64,000 nt of DNA from Sisyra terminalis (taxonomy: Eukaryota > Arthropoda > Insecta > Neuroptera > Sisyridae), in assembly GCA_958496175.1 (NCBI GenBank), contig OY292279.1, forward strand, positions 11,098,001 to 11,162,000. Reading direction: 5' to 3'. The notes under the pieces are model-generated. The model searched no databases. It saw only the letters and a program-made list of their open reading frames with translations, and was not told where the DNA came from. Below, in pieces: positions 22,605-34,801 of the stretch. Position 1 is the first letter of the stretch. Each line of letters starts with the position of its first letter. The translations under genes and the position numbers were made by a program.

Positions 22605-24706
22605 GCAGCAATAAATTTGGTAATTTCAATTAAATATTGAAATTCGGTAACGTTTTCTCTGATTTATTGTTTAGGTTTCACTTTCGATCTACTTTATAAA
22701 AGTTATCTAGATCTCGATCGTGTTGAAGCCAAAAGGTAACATTTCTTGTTTATTTTTTTTTCGAAACTAGAATCATCTAAAAATATTCAAAACTATTTCC
22801 TCTGCGATGTTAACATTGATGAATTGCCCATTAAAAAAATTTCAACAACAAATACGAAACTAGTTTCCAACAAATGAAAAGTTTTCATAATTTTATGCGT
22901 TTTTAATCGAAATTTCTCTACGGTTATTAGTGTATAAAGTATGTAAGATCCGAATTGATATCCACGTAAAATAAACGGCTTAACACATCATAGCCCACGC
23001 GATTGTTTTCCTCGATTACATTTAATTATTACACCATCATCTGTTTTTCGTTCTTCTTTTTTTTTTCGGTTCGTTATTCATTTTGCTTTATGCCATGCGA
23101 AGTTGTTGTATACTATATACAAAATTTCATAAATGGAGACATTCGACGGGTTTTACGACCACAACAAAAAAAAAACAAAATTGAATCACTCAAAACCAGT
23201 ATAATACCAATGTTGTGTGATTAAATTTTTTGGCTCATTTGAATATATTTCATAATTTGGCGCCAGACTCGTTTCTTCACGATAAATAAACAATGTTCAT
23301 AAAAAAATGGTCAAAAAATAGATCAGACCGATCTACGACCACCAATCAATCAAAAAACACAGTTCTGGAAATGGATAAACGAGCGTTGGAAGAATTTTAA
23401 TTGATCTTTTCAAAAATTATAACCCTTTTTTCTCACCACGAGTAGGCCATGTTTAATAAACGGTTCGATCGTCGTTTTTTTTTTCTCGGTTCGTTCCAGC
23501 CTATTAGAATTCTTTTATCACGAAACAAAAGAAGGACGATAAACAAACATAAGAGCATCCATGTAGTGAACAGGTTTTTTTTTTTTTTTTGGGGAAAAGA
23601 TTTTTACCGCTTTGCGTCATATCTTGTTACTATCAGCTATCACTTTGTTGTTAATTCTTTTGGAGATCCCTCGAAAGAAAGAGAGGTCTTTTTATTAAAA
23701 CGTGCACTAATTTATGGGCACTATTCGATATCGCTTACAGCCTTAAAACAACACCCCCTGGGGTGAGTGGAGTTTATCGAATCAATTGTAAATGAGTTTT
23801 TCGACAAGATTTTGTTTTGATTTTTTTTCTTCTCTTTTACTTGTAAACTGGGTATCCAACAAATGTTGAACTCTTTTGTTCGGATATTTAGATTAAATGC
23901 ATCCAGAGATTGTAACATAAAAGCTTTTTACTGATAACGTTTGAATTTTTATTAGTTTTTTTTTTTGGATTCAAAGAAATAATTTCCATCGATAACACTT
24001 TCGATCAATAACACTTCCTTTCAATGTTTCTACTTCTATAATAAACGAATAACTGGAACTCTTAACCATAAGTTAAACTTTAGTTAAATTAACATTTTGT
24101 AATTAGTCCCTAAAATGGAAATTATCTCTTGGTTTTAGTCCCTTTATTAAAAACAATTTAAAACCCAAAAGAATTCATTTAACTTTTACCTTATTTTTTT
24201 TACTAAATAATACCTGAGGTTTCACCTGCATGGCACACCGATTCATTAACTATACGTTTCAAGGAAATTTCATTAGAAAACTTTTAAACTAAGATTCAAA
24301 GACCTACCCAGTGATATTTCAAACGACTGGGGTGTTTTTTTCTCCTCAAAAATTAATAGGTAGGATACCTCTATCCTTTACTTCCGATGGAAAATTGACA
24401 TCAGATCCATAGAATCATCTAAAATTTTGGATTAAATCAATGAAGGTAAAATCGAAGATTGGGTCATCGAAGGGTGGGAATTTTGTGGTGACTTAAAAAC
24501 AGGTGGTTCTTTTTTGAGATAAGGGTTGATTTTTGAATTTTAAAGCCACATTTTTCATAAGAAATGTACTCACATTTGTATACTTAGATAGTCCGGTCAA
24601 TCTCTAGACATTTAAAGGTACATTAATTAACATCCAGCTGAAGGTGAGAGAAATTGTTCAAAACATAATTAAAGATAACATTTTAAAATTCCCCTTCGTT
24701 TCGGTA
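22605..24706. other. non-coding stretch, no gene seen
   Basis: AT-rich with long T runs. The overlapping open frames on both strands (23003-23224, 23449-23766) are T-run driven and not coding-like. Confidence 0.55.
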
Positions 24707-24765
24707 GGGTAGAGTGGGGCTTCTAGGTCCGCGAGTATAAAGGTTCATCATGACATATTGCTCTA

Positions 24766-25709
24766 TCCATTATTATAAAGAGGAAAGATTTGATTATTTG
24801 TTTGCTTTGAATAGGTTCCGAAACTACTTGACCGATTTGAAAAATTCTTTCACTGTTGGGAAGCTACACTATTTCCGGTGACTATAGGCTATATTAAATT
24901 TTCAAAAAAGTTAGGGATCCATACTAAAACTCCAATAATGTAACCCAAGGTCTGAAAAAATACCAAAAAAATATTCTTTTATCGCGTGCGCTGCGAAAAC
25001 TATTGGTTATAGCACAAAATAATGTAGTACGATTTTGCAGAACATATCATTATCTACAAAAAATAGAGCGACAGCATATGTCTAACTATTATAGTTATGT
25101 CACAATAAATGTTTTTTTCATTTAAAAAAATATATATATATGCCACCGTTATAAAAGCTCTTTTATTTTTACTTTGGGATTAATCCTTATCAAAATAAAT
25201 GACTTCATATTTAAGTTTGCTTCAATACCATTATATAACTTTTTGAGTCATTCAATTTGAACATTCCATTCGAAAGATATCACAAATTTAAAAATGTAAG
25301 TTATTTGCAAATGTCGCATGGTCACCCCATTTTACTTATAATTAAGACCAACTTTATTGAACTTGGCGATATTTTTTATTTATGTATAGATGCTGATTGA
25401 TTTACAGATTATTTGGTCTACGGTAGGTATACCTCTCGTAGCTATACGGAATAGACATACTCTTTTTAGATATTTATAAATATTTTTTGAAATTAATTGA
25501 TCATTACATAGAACAATTTTATTCTTTGCAACAGTTTATTAAATGTGTCTTTTTAAAGTTGACAAAATAGTGTTTTTAAGTATGATTATGTTTTTCGTAA
25601 AAGAAATAAGAAAAATAAAAATTTTCATGTACCACTACAAATGGCAAATTTGAAAAGAAAACATAATCTACACCTACGTTACGCAAACGAAGTCGCGGGG
25701 ATCAGCTAG
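24766..25709 (+). mobile_element. non-autonomous Helitron-like element
   Basis: It starts with TC (TCCATTATTATAAAGAGG) after an A and ends with CTAG followed by T. This is the Helitron signature of 5' TC, 3' CTRR and insertion between A and T. Internal phrases (ACTTGACCGATTTGAAAAAT, GTGACTATAGGCTATATT) and the GAAGTCGCGGGGATCAGCTAG end are shared in style with the copies at 34802-35803 and 58919-60562. There is no Rep/helicase gene. The surrounding sequence is a split GTAGGG-terminus element, so the Helitron inserted later. Confidence 0.75.
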
Positions 25710-25817
25710 TATTATTATAAAGAAAGAAGAGTTTTATGTTATGTTTAAATTGACTGTTATAAAATTTTCTAAATGAAAATCCAGAAATATTTCATTGATT
25801 TAAATACTGCTATTAAT

Positions 25818-26054
25818 CAAAATAAGATTTTTGCACTACTTTGTGATCACAAAGCAGTTACGAAGTGATCCAAACTACTTGATGAACACTGATGAAGAAT
25901 GCTTGGCAATCGAAATACGTATCTGGGCAATACGTCACAAATATTTTTGTTTGAACTTCTGTTCAAATTTATGTTGGTGGTATGATTTTTATAAATTACT
26001 ATATTAAATTATACTACATAAATTGAACTGCTATATATTTTATATATTGTATAC
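25818..26054 (+). mobile_element. short element with hammerhead-like motif (single unit)
   Basis: A 237-bp insertion flanked by ACTGCTATTAAT (25806-25817) and ACTGTTATTAAT (26055-26066), an 11 of 12 target duplication. The uninserted sequence with one ACTGTTATTAAT is readable in the related copy near 40085. The core at 25889-25922 reads CTGATGA, a 6-bp hairpin with one mismatch (GAATGC-TTG-GCAATC), GAAATACGTATC. No coding capacity. The long target duplication suggests reverse-transcription-type insertion (inference). Confidence 0.7.
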
Positions 26055-26125
26055 ACTGTTATTAATTCATAACACCTGTCAGGTGCTTAAAATAAATACA
26101 GAACCTTTTTGCCTCTTAGGCATCC

Positions 26126-26160
26126 CTGATTAAGGTCCAATAAAGGACTGAAACGTTGCA
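26126..26160 (+). repeat. second hammerhead-like motif type (remnant)
   Basis: CTGATTA, hairpin GGTCC-AATAAA-GGAC(T), then GAAACGTTGC. This is the same general design as the motifs in the 51.1-51.7 kb palindrome, with one substitution in the CTGANGA part. Confidence 0.45.
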
Positions 26161-26164
26161 GAAT

Positions 26165-29100
26165 TAATTATAATTATATGGATTTACATCCTTTCATAAA
26201 AGTAGTCCACTCTCCTGTTAAAAATTAAATAATGATTTGAAATAATATTTGGGACCTCATCTATCAATACATACCAATAAGATTGGGTTTTTGTATACAT
26301 ATTGGCCAGGAACTTGAATGGGGAATTTAATTTTATATGAACTTGTAAAAAAACATCAAGGCACTATAGAAAGCAAAGTTTATAAGACCCAAAGTATAAC
26401 GTCGTTTTCGATTATTTATTTACCAAAAATTTGATTATATTTCATTCTTCTCATTTTTCTGAATTTATAACTGTTATTCAATACAATTTTTTTCTTCTTC
26501 TTCTTCTTTCAATGACGAAATGAAAAATTCTTCCTTTTATAATCTTAAATGAAGTTAATTATATTTTTGGACGTTTCATTCGACTTGAACGTTCTATATG
26601 TTCCGTTAATTCAAATAATTTTCGCCATTTTTTTTTTTTTAATAAATAATTTAATGTATGATTTGCTTTTTTTTTTTTTGTAAACTTATTTGCTTTGAAA
26701 CCTTTTGGTTTAATTTGTTTTTTTTTTCATCGGTGAAAAACCAAATGAAAATCAGATTGGTGTTCCCTTTCGTTGGGCCCCTCCGCTTCCCCACTTTCCA
26801 ATTACTTATCTAGTTAGAAACTCGAAAAATTCCATTAATTTGGGTTAGTTTTTTGTCCATTTATGTTTTACACAATTATGACATTTAAAATAGAAACAAA
26901 ATACGAGCGGAGAGCATTTGTTTTTTTTTTTTAGTAATTTGATTGGGCAATGTACCTATGTATAATATGGAGTATGAAAAACAAATGAAAGTGTTAATAA
27001 TAATTTATTCTTGACCATTTACGGCGTTTAAATTATATATGCATAATTATTATGTAAAATACGGAAAAGGAAAGAAAAAGACGAAAAATTCATCGGAGAT
27101 TTGTGTAAAAGTAAAGTGGAACAAAGTGGGAAAGTGAATTATTTAAATGCGCGCTACTCGCGGGTTCGTCGCTTGGTCGGGCGTGAAGGTCTCCCAAGGC
27201 CTTCTCGATTTCAATTTCCCTACCATCCGCGATTTACTTAGCGGTAAAATTATATATTTTTTTTTTTTGAAATAATGCGAGAAAAAGATATCAATCGTAC
27301 AACAACAATTGCAAAAAAAGAGATAGATGAAACATGCGTACCAAATTTATTAAAGTCCTACCAAAAAACACGACTTATCAATTTATAAATTTAACCTTTT
27401 CAATGGAAATAATTCAAAATTGTAAATCCTCTTCGAGTTGTTTTCTTAAATGTAAGATCCTTGAATATAGGTGCCTACTTGATCTATCTTGTATAAACAT
27501 TTGAAAGTTTCCCGGGAAACCGTCAAATGTTTAAAACCACTTTTATGTTTACAGTATAAGTACTGTTTAACAATGATGGTCATCTATTTACAAAGCATTA
27601 AAAAAACCGTATTTAATTTGCCAATTATGAAATTTTCTCCATTACAATAAAGATATAACTCATGTGAGTCCATAAAAGAGACCATAAAAAGAATTAATTC
27701 CTCATACAAAGTAAATTATTTGCGATCAGCTAACAAACTTGCCATAGATTTTGCAATCTTAATAAAATCCATCAATATTTTATTAAGAGTGATTTTATAT
27801 TGAATTTAATGTCGACATTTTATAGGATTCGAAATTTATTGGAATTTTAAATCAACCACTTTGGATTAAGGAGGATGTCATTGACATGATACCCATTGGA
27901 TTTAATAGACGTAAAAATCAATTTTAGTCCTCAACGTTTCCAGTTATCTTAATGGTGCTATCGATTAATGCTTATTTCGTAATACCTGTTTATAGAGCCA
28001 CAATCCAACTTGATCTAAAACATTATATAGTTTTGCGAATTTAATTGAGTTTTGATTGAAATAAATCATTGGCGCTTTTTGCGCCAAGGAATCAATTTTT
28101 TCCAGCAAACTTTCTGAAGCTTCTGAAGAAGTTTCAGAGTTATGTGCTAATAACTATTCAGTGCATAAAGTTGGTCATGTTTCTTAGCGATAATGCGCTA
28201 ATGGTGGCCGAAATAATAACTAAGCCATGTTTGAATTTTTGAGGACACGTGAACTAACAAATTGACTACTTCTGATATTTATACTTCGTGGATTAAGGGC
28301 TCATTACGTAAGATACTTTGAGGGAAAAACGGAGGATTAATACTGCTTCTCTATTATTATAATTAATATATTATTTTCTTACTGAAAAATGGTAAGAAGG
28401 TATGACAATTTTATAGCAAATTTCGCTTTTTTTTATTTAAAAATATTTTCCCTTTAACACCCTATACATTGACCTTTCATAGGTGTGTACCTACAGCCGA
28501 CGAAAACTCCAATATCTCAATTTAGTCTTGGACCCCAAACTAGCCATCATATCCATATAATTTCAAAGTCTTTTTCTAAGGGATCAATTTATAATTAACT
28601 CATTATTTCATTCCTTTTTCTTTCCTCTCACCCAAACCCACTACCTCCTACCTATGGCTCTCTAGGTAAAACATTTTTTTTTCCTCAAATTCCATTGAAT
28701 AAAATAAAAGGCCACAAAACAAATTCGTTTTCGTCTAAAAAAAAAATGAATACCATATAGAGAAAATAGTAGGCTATGAAAGGCATGACAAAATTGTTTG
28801 GACTTTTAACTGTAATTTTCGGTTCGTCCCGGTGTGATTTTGAATAATATTGTATGTCTATTAATATTTTTGAAAAGTATTCACATGTCTCGAACATATT
28901 ATATCTTCATTCTGATGTGATTTTGTTTTTTTTTTATTGACGTACACAAAACAATACCTGCAATAACAATGGAAACAAAAACAAATGCGTACTAGTTTAA
29001 AACAAATGACCATATCAATGGAGCTTTTGAATATATGAATGACAAAAATGGCGTCCATTTATAGATGTTTTCTATGAACTAGAATATCGATAGAAATTTT

Positions 29101-30560
29101 TAAACGAATTTTATTGATTGAAAAAAAAAATATGATTTTTTTAAAAACATGTGAATAATACAGTTTTTTGACCGTCAAAAATTATACGGTCGTACTGATT
29201 ATAATGAGGAATTAGTTCAGGTCATCGACTTACAATATAAATTGTTATATGGAACATAGATTATAGACTCATGTATTCAAGTCTTTACTGATTGTAAGAT
29301 AATCTCTATATTTTGATTGTATTATGTTGCAATACTTTTTAAAAAATATGAGATCTTAGGCCTAAAAGTATCAAGCAATTATTTGATTAGTTTTTCAGAT
29401 GTTTTATGAGGGTTGTCCATATCTGGATGTGCACAAAAGATGGTGAATTTCTCAAGAAAAATTTCAACTTAGATCAATCAGATTTACATCCTAAAGATCA
29501 TTTGCTTATTCATTCTCTCCTTTAAATAACAGTAACATATTTTCCTTGTTTTTATTTTACACGTAGGTAATCTTTTGGAGATTCGATGATCGAATAGATT
29601 AAATTTATTTTTATTAGCAAAAAATGCCACCAGGCATCCTAAACTTTCAAAATATGTAGTTTAAACTTTAGTAAACTAATTTTATATAAGTTTATTTGAA
29701 TTAAAAACAGACCGATAATGAGGTTTTTACTTAATAAATTAATAAGGATATACGAAAGTGCGAGTTGTGTTAGTACATTTGGTTAGATAAAAATGAAACG
29801 TATAATTTATCTTTGTCACAATCATGAGTACACAATATAAAGCGAAAAAAGATGAAATGTGTCAAATAATTTAAATTTTAAATGTTGAGCATGTCACGCA
29901 TGCTCACTTACATCATGTGAGTGAGATATACACAATTTGCCAATGCTGCCAATCTATAAATTCGACAACGTTATCACGATTTCATTATTTTATTTAATGC
30001 TGAATTATTAATTAATTTTTTTATTTTTAGTTATAATTGTCATAAAACATGCTAATTTTAGGTTTTATTTATGATTTAATCATATTAAAAAATCCTACAT
30101 TCATAACTTATGAGCATCAAATTAATAATATTTTGATTTGTTTAGTTGAAAACATGGCATATTTAGTTCAAAAAGTTAAAAAATTTCTATATTTTTTGAT
30201 TTTTTCATATTTTGTTCAAAATTTTTGGTAAAATTTCCGATTTTCCCTTAAACTACATACAGTTTTTTAAGTATCGATCTATTAATTCGCTTCATGGAAC
30301 GCTATAGGACGTAATTATTCACGAATTTCTATTTTTGTGTACTTTTGTCTTCGATTGTACTTCCATAGCATCCTTAGGTGTCGATAATTAACAAAATCAA
30401 ATATCCACTTGCCTTGTTCAGAACAAATGTGGAACTATAATTTTTAATTTTTCTTTCGGGCGTAACTATTGAAAAACGAAAAATTTATGAAAAAAATGCA
30501 TTTATCGTCTATTGTTTTATATGTCTAAGTTCCAAAAATAATGAACCGTTATAAAATGGG
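26165..30560. other. non-coding stretch, no gene seen
   Basis: Over 4 kb of AT-rich DNA without a supported gene. There are T runs, a (TTC)n run near 26490-26510 and scattered AACAAATGA motifs (26972, 28980, 29000). The one compositional outlier is 27147-27241, reported as a finding. Confidence 0.55.
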
Positions 30561-30568
30561 GAAATAAA

Positions 30569-30823
30569 CAAGGGCGGATTTAGGATTTTTTTCTGGGAGG
30601 GGGGCACAATATCATCTTTCATTTGCAACTGCATGGAAGGTATGCAACGAAATTTCGCAATTCCAGCCAGAAATAGACTAAAGTTTCACTATCGGTTATT
30701 TTATACATATATTTTAACAACTCTAATAATTTGATTTGCTTCTAAGTATGTACTGTGATGGAATCTCCACAGTACACAAAAATACCGTGAGGGGTCACGT
30801 GCCCCCCTCTAAATCCGCCGTTG
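30569..30823. mobile_element. hAT-type MITE (CAAGGGCGG family), copy 1
   Basis: The left end is CAAGGGCGGATTTAGG and the right end on the other strand is CAACGGCGGATTTAGAGG, with GGGGGGCAC next to each end. About 255 bp, non-coding, close to the copy at 32490-32749. Its flanking 8-mers (GAAATAAA and TATTCAAA) no longer match well, so it is older or its flank has changed. Confidence 0.85.
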
Positions 30824-30831
30824 TATTCAAA

Positions 30832-32481
30832 GATCTATTTTGATTTTTCAGCGAAAACCTACTGATCTCATGCCAAAGAACACTAGTTCTTTCTTCATCA
30901 ATTTTCGGCCAAACTATAGCATTTATGGAAAATTGGCAAAGAACCTTTTTTATAGAAAATATCTTCAACTTTCATTTTGATAATAACTATTTTATTTGTA
31001 TCTAGCACGGTTCAAAAGTAAAAGATGAAAAACTATGTTTTTTTTAAGAAAAATCAATTTTAAAGGGGAAAGGATAAACGGGGCGCCTCCTGGTGATGGA
31101 TTTTTTAGTTGAGATCAAAGAATTCTTGGATTTACTGTTTGCTTCTTATATGTATCAAAAAGTTTCTCCAAAATTCTTTCACCAAAAACACCCTGTATCA
31201 ATAGTGAGAAAAATACTTTCGAATTAAACCTTTAACGAACCCCCAAAAGCGTATCAGCGTAAAACATGTAATTACCCCACATTACACTATCTTTTTTCTT
31301 TTTTTTTTGAAACAGTTGAAAAAACAATTGACGCTAATGATAATAACAATAATAAAATGAGCCGAGAAAAAAAACAACTGCCGCTCCTCTGAGTTCATTT
31401 GTTTGATTGTAACTTTTTGATTTCTATTGACCGCTTTTTGTTTTTATTTTAGCGATGTGTTTTTGTTTTTTCTTTGCTCTCGAAACTTAATTGCAAATTA
31501 AAATTAATTAAAGCGATAAATCGAATGCGCTTTTTTCTCCGATTGAAGAGGTATTTGGTTAGTTAGCAGAGACGTAAGATCATTTTTTTTTTTTGTAATT
31601 GAAAAAAAAATTTTTCCTTTACCTTTGTATAAGTGTATATGTGTTCTTAATTGAACTTCATTCCATTTGGTGGTTGTTTTGCTTTTTCTCATTGCCTCTA
31701 CTCTTCATGGTATTTTTTTTGGTCGAACGAAGATGGCAGTATGATAGTTGCTAGGGGGGAAGAGGTGTGATGCAGATAACGTAATTGTTGCTGGAACCTT
31801 CGACTGGTCATTGCTGGTGTTCAATTTCGATTTTCATTTTTCTAGTACACCATAAGTGATTGCATTATATGCACTTCGGTTGCACAATTCAATTACATTT
31901 TACCCAGCCATATGGTAACGCAGTTTCGATATGTTTCAAATATCTGGAACAAATATGGAAAGAATTATTGAAGAAATAAATAAATAAGAAATTCAATTTG
32001 TGAAGAAAGATTAATAAAGTTGAAAATATCATGCAAGAACTAGTTCTGTTCTTTTTACATTTAAAATCAATTAAAATCCTGAAAATAAAAAATAAATATA
32101 TTTCTCATAAACATGCATAGGCTATTTCCAAGCACGGTACTCATAGCATAGCATTGGAATGTTTTTTTTTTTAATTTTAATCGTCCATCAACTTTAACAC
32201 GATATATTACTCCCTATGGAATTAGTTTATATGCTTCTGAGTTAATAAATTAGACTTATTAAGTCAATTTTTTGGTATAAGGGCAAAAGGATTCCGAATT
32301 CTGATTTCCGGGGACTTTAAATTTTGCGTCTTAAAGTTATTCCTAGTTCCCAATAGTCAAATATACTTCTAATATAAATCACAGTAGATAATCGATTGGA
32401 TCCTTATGGATTCAAATTTTCTGATTCAAATTCTTATCCTTCGACAAGATGTTGTATCTGGGGCTTCTTTTTCTTTAGATA
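30832..32481. other. non-coding stretch, no gene seen
   Basis: No supported gene. The 32300-32480 end may belong to the 5' side of the jockey fragment split by the next MITE, but its frame is not readable. Confidence 0.5.
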
Positions 32482-32489
32482 TATGGCAT

Positions 32490-32749
32490 CAAGGGCGGAT
32501 TCAAGATTTTTTTCAGGGGGGGAGCACAACATCATCTTTCATTTACAAAAGCGTGAAAGGGATCACGAAAAAAATTCGTAATTCCAGCCAGAAATAGACT
32601 AGAGTTTCACTAATGTTCTTTCTGTTATTTTATTCATATATTTTCACAACTTTAATAATTTGATTTCCTTCTAAGTATGTACTGTTATGGAATCTCCATA
32701 GTACACAAAAATACCGTGGGGGCACGTGCCCCCCCTAAATCCGCCCTTG
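32490..32749. mobile_element. hAT-type MITE (CAAGGGCGG family), copy 2
   Basis: 260 bp with ends CAAGGGCGGATT and, inverted, CAAGGGCGGATTTAGG. It is flanked by a perfect 8-bp target duplication TATGGCAT (32482-32489 and 32750-32757), diagnostic of hAT-type transposition in combination with these ends. It abuts or splits a jockey-like retroelement that reads on from about 32760. Confidence 0.93.
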
Positions 32750-32759
32750 TATGGCATAA

Positions 32760-34797
32760 TAATACTAAACGGACTACAATATTAATAAAACGATCCCCGA
32801 ATTATCCTCGAACCATTCTCCGGTATTATTAACATTCAATATTGATCCCATTTTAAAATCCAAAATTGCTTCTCTAATTAATGGTCCAATTAATTGGAAG
32901 ATTTTTCAAAAAAACTTTAAATAACTCAATAAACTAAAACGTTCCACTTAAAACTTCACCAACGTAGAAGATGCTGTTCAAAATTTTACCAATAGCATCA
33001 ACAGACCATCCAACGATCTACTATCCCATATAAAATAAATCAGTATCCTGACATCAATCTGCATGACAATATAAAAGAAACGCTAATAAAGTGGTAAAGA
33101 ACAAGATATCCTTCCGATAAAACACATTTAACAGACTATCTAACTTTCTAAAATCCCAGATTAATTAAACACCGATCAGATCAATATACGCAGTATCTAA
33201 AGTCACTATCCCTTAAAGATTGCTCATTATGGCATGCCACCAAAAAAATACTAAAATACCATAATATTTCCTCTCCTATCCACAATGAAGATGGTACCTG
33301 AGCTAGAGGCCAGTTTTTTTCCTTTGATCTGGGAGTTTCTCATGAGAGTTCCTCTGCGCTGCGTCCTAAAAGGACTATTGCACCCCAGTTTTATTTCAGT
33401 TCCAGTTGGTCAGGTCTGCTTCTGATATGAATCTCAGCAGTGAGTCAACTGGATCTCTGTGTATGTTCCCCAGCTCATGTCCGGGTGAACCTAGAGGCGA
33501 GTTAGAAAGAGAGATTACTTTTGCAGATATGCTAAATAAATCTTTTACCCCTCATTGAAATATTAGTAATCCACAAAACCATAAAATGGTCATAACAAAT
33601 ATACAATCTCCTCTCTCATTAGAACTCCCAGTGAAAACTTTTCATCCATCCGAAATAAAATTTCTACTTAATAAATCCACTTTGAAAAAATCACCAGGAC
33701 ATGATCTTTTAACTGCAGAAATTCTTCGTCACCTTCCCGGAAAATTAATTGTCAATCTAACAATTTACAATACAATTCTTCGCACTTTCCAGCCCAATGG
33801 AAATACTCTATTATCATCCTCATTCCTAAACCCAACAAGCCTATATCGTACCCATCATCTTGCAGACCCATTAGCATGATCCCATTATTTTCAAAAATCC
33901 TTGAAAAACTCCTTAAAAGAATAACTCCTTATTTTGAAAGTTAAAACATCATTCCTTCTCACCAATTTGGTTTCAGGCCTCATCATTCTATAACTCAATA
34001 ATGCTTCAGAGTTGTGGATGAAATATCATCAGCCCTCGAAAATAAATATTTTTGCCAAGGAGCATTTCTAGATTATGCATAGGCTTTCGATAGAGTATGG
34101 CATCCAGAACTGTTACATAAGCTCAAAAAAGTTCTTCCCACTCAATACTACCGTATCCTCAAGTCTTACCTCTCCAACAGGTGTTTTATAGTGAGGTGCA
34201 ACAACGAATTCTCTCCAGTAACAGAAATTCAAGCTGGTGTTCCTCAAGGTACCATATTGGGGCCAGTACTTTACTGTATTTACACCGCAGATATTCCTAC
34301 ACATTACAAGACCATATTAACAACCTATGCTGATGATACAGCAATCCTTTCCTCGGATCCCAACCCCCTTTAATTTACAAAAAATTTGCAACAGCACCTT
34401 GACTTTCTGACAGTATGGAGCCCACAATGGAAAATAAAAATAAACAAAGAAAAATATGTAAATGCCACTTTCACCCTCAATAAAAAAATTTGCCCACCAT
34501 TATACCACGAAAACGAAATCTTAAAAAAATCATCAGAAATTCGCAATCTGGGGTTCTACTTGGATAGCCATCTCACTTGGAATCCACACACCAGACTGAA
34601 AAGACAGGAACTTAACAGACGTTACGGACTTTTACGTGGACTACTAGGACCCAAATCTACAATTAGTATACACAATAAAGTGACTTTATACAAAGCAATA
34701 TTATGACCTATCTGGACATACAGAGCAGAATTGTGGAGTTCCGCTAAATCTTCCAATATACAACGAATCCAATTGTTTTTTGATTCCATTTTTTAAA
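32760..34797 (+). pseudogene. jockey-clade non-LTR retrotransposon fragment (endonuclease end + reverse transcriptase)
   Basis: Starting near 32797 the + strand reads ELSSNHSPVLLTFN, the end of an apurinic-type endonuclease domain. It continues through a linker to a reverse transcriptase: KSPGHDLLTAEILRHLP (33694 on), HQFGFRPHHSITQ, AFDRVWHPELLHKL, GVPQGTILGPVLYCIY, the catalytic TYADDTAILSS (about 34322-34354), SPQWKIKINKEK and RNLGFYLDSHLTW. Several stops and frameshifts break it. About 33301-33500 looks like foreign sequence inserted in the linker. The 3' end, including any tail, is missing: coding stops at 34797, directly beside a Helitron-like element. It is a dead copy. Confidence 0.88.
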
Positions 34798-34801
34798 ATA
34801 A

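Larger units (their letters stand above)
24707..26115 (+). mobile_element. GTAGGG-terminus DNA element (copy 3), split by two insertions
   Basis: The left terminus GTAGGGTAGAGTGGGGC at about 24711 matches the left terminus at 39414. It is interrupted after about 55 bp by a Helitron-like element (24766-25709). Family sequence resumes at 25711 (TATTATAAAGAAAGAAGAG, as in copy 1) and is interrupted again by a short element (25818-26054). It then continues as CATAACACCTGTCAGG...AGAACCTTTTTGCC up to about 26115. The right terminus is lost. Confidence 0.75.
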
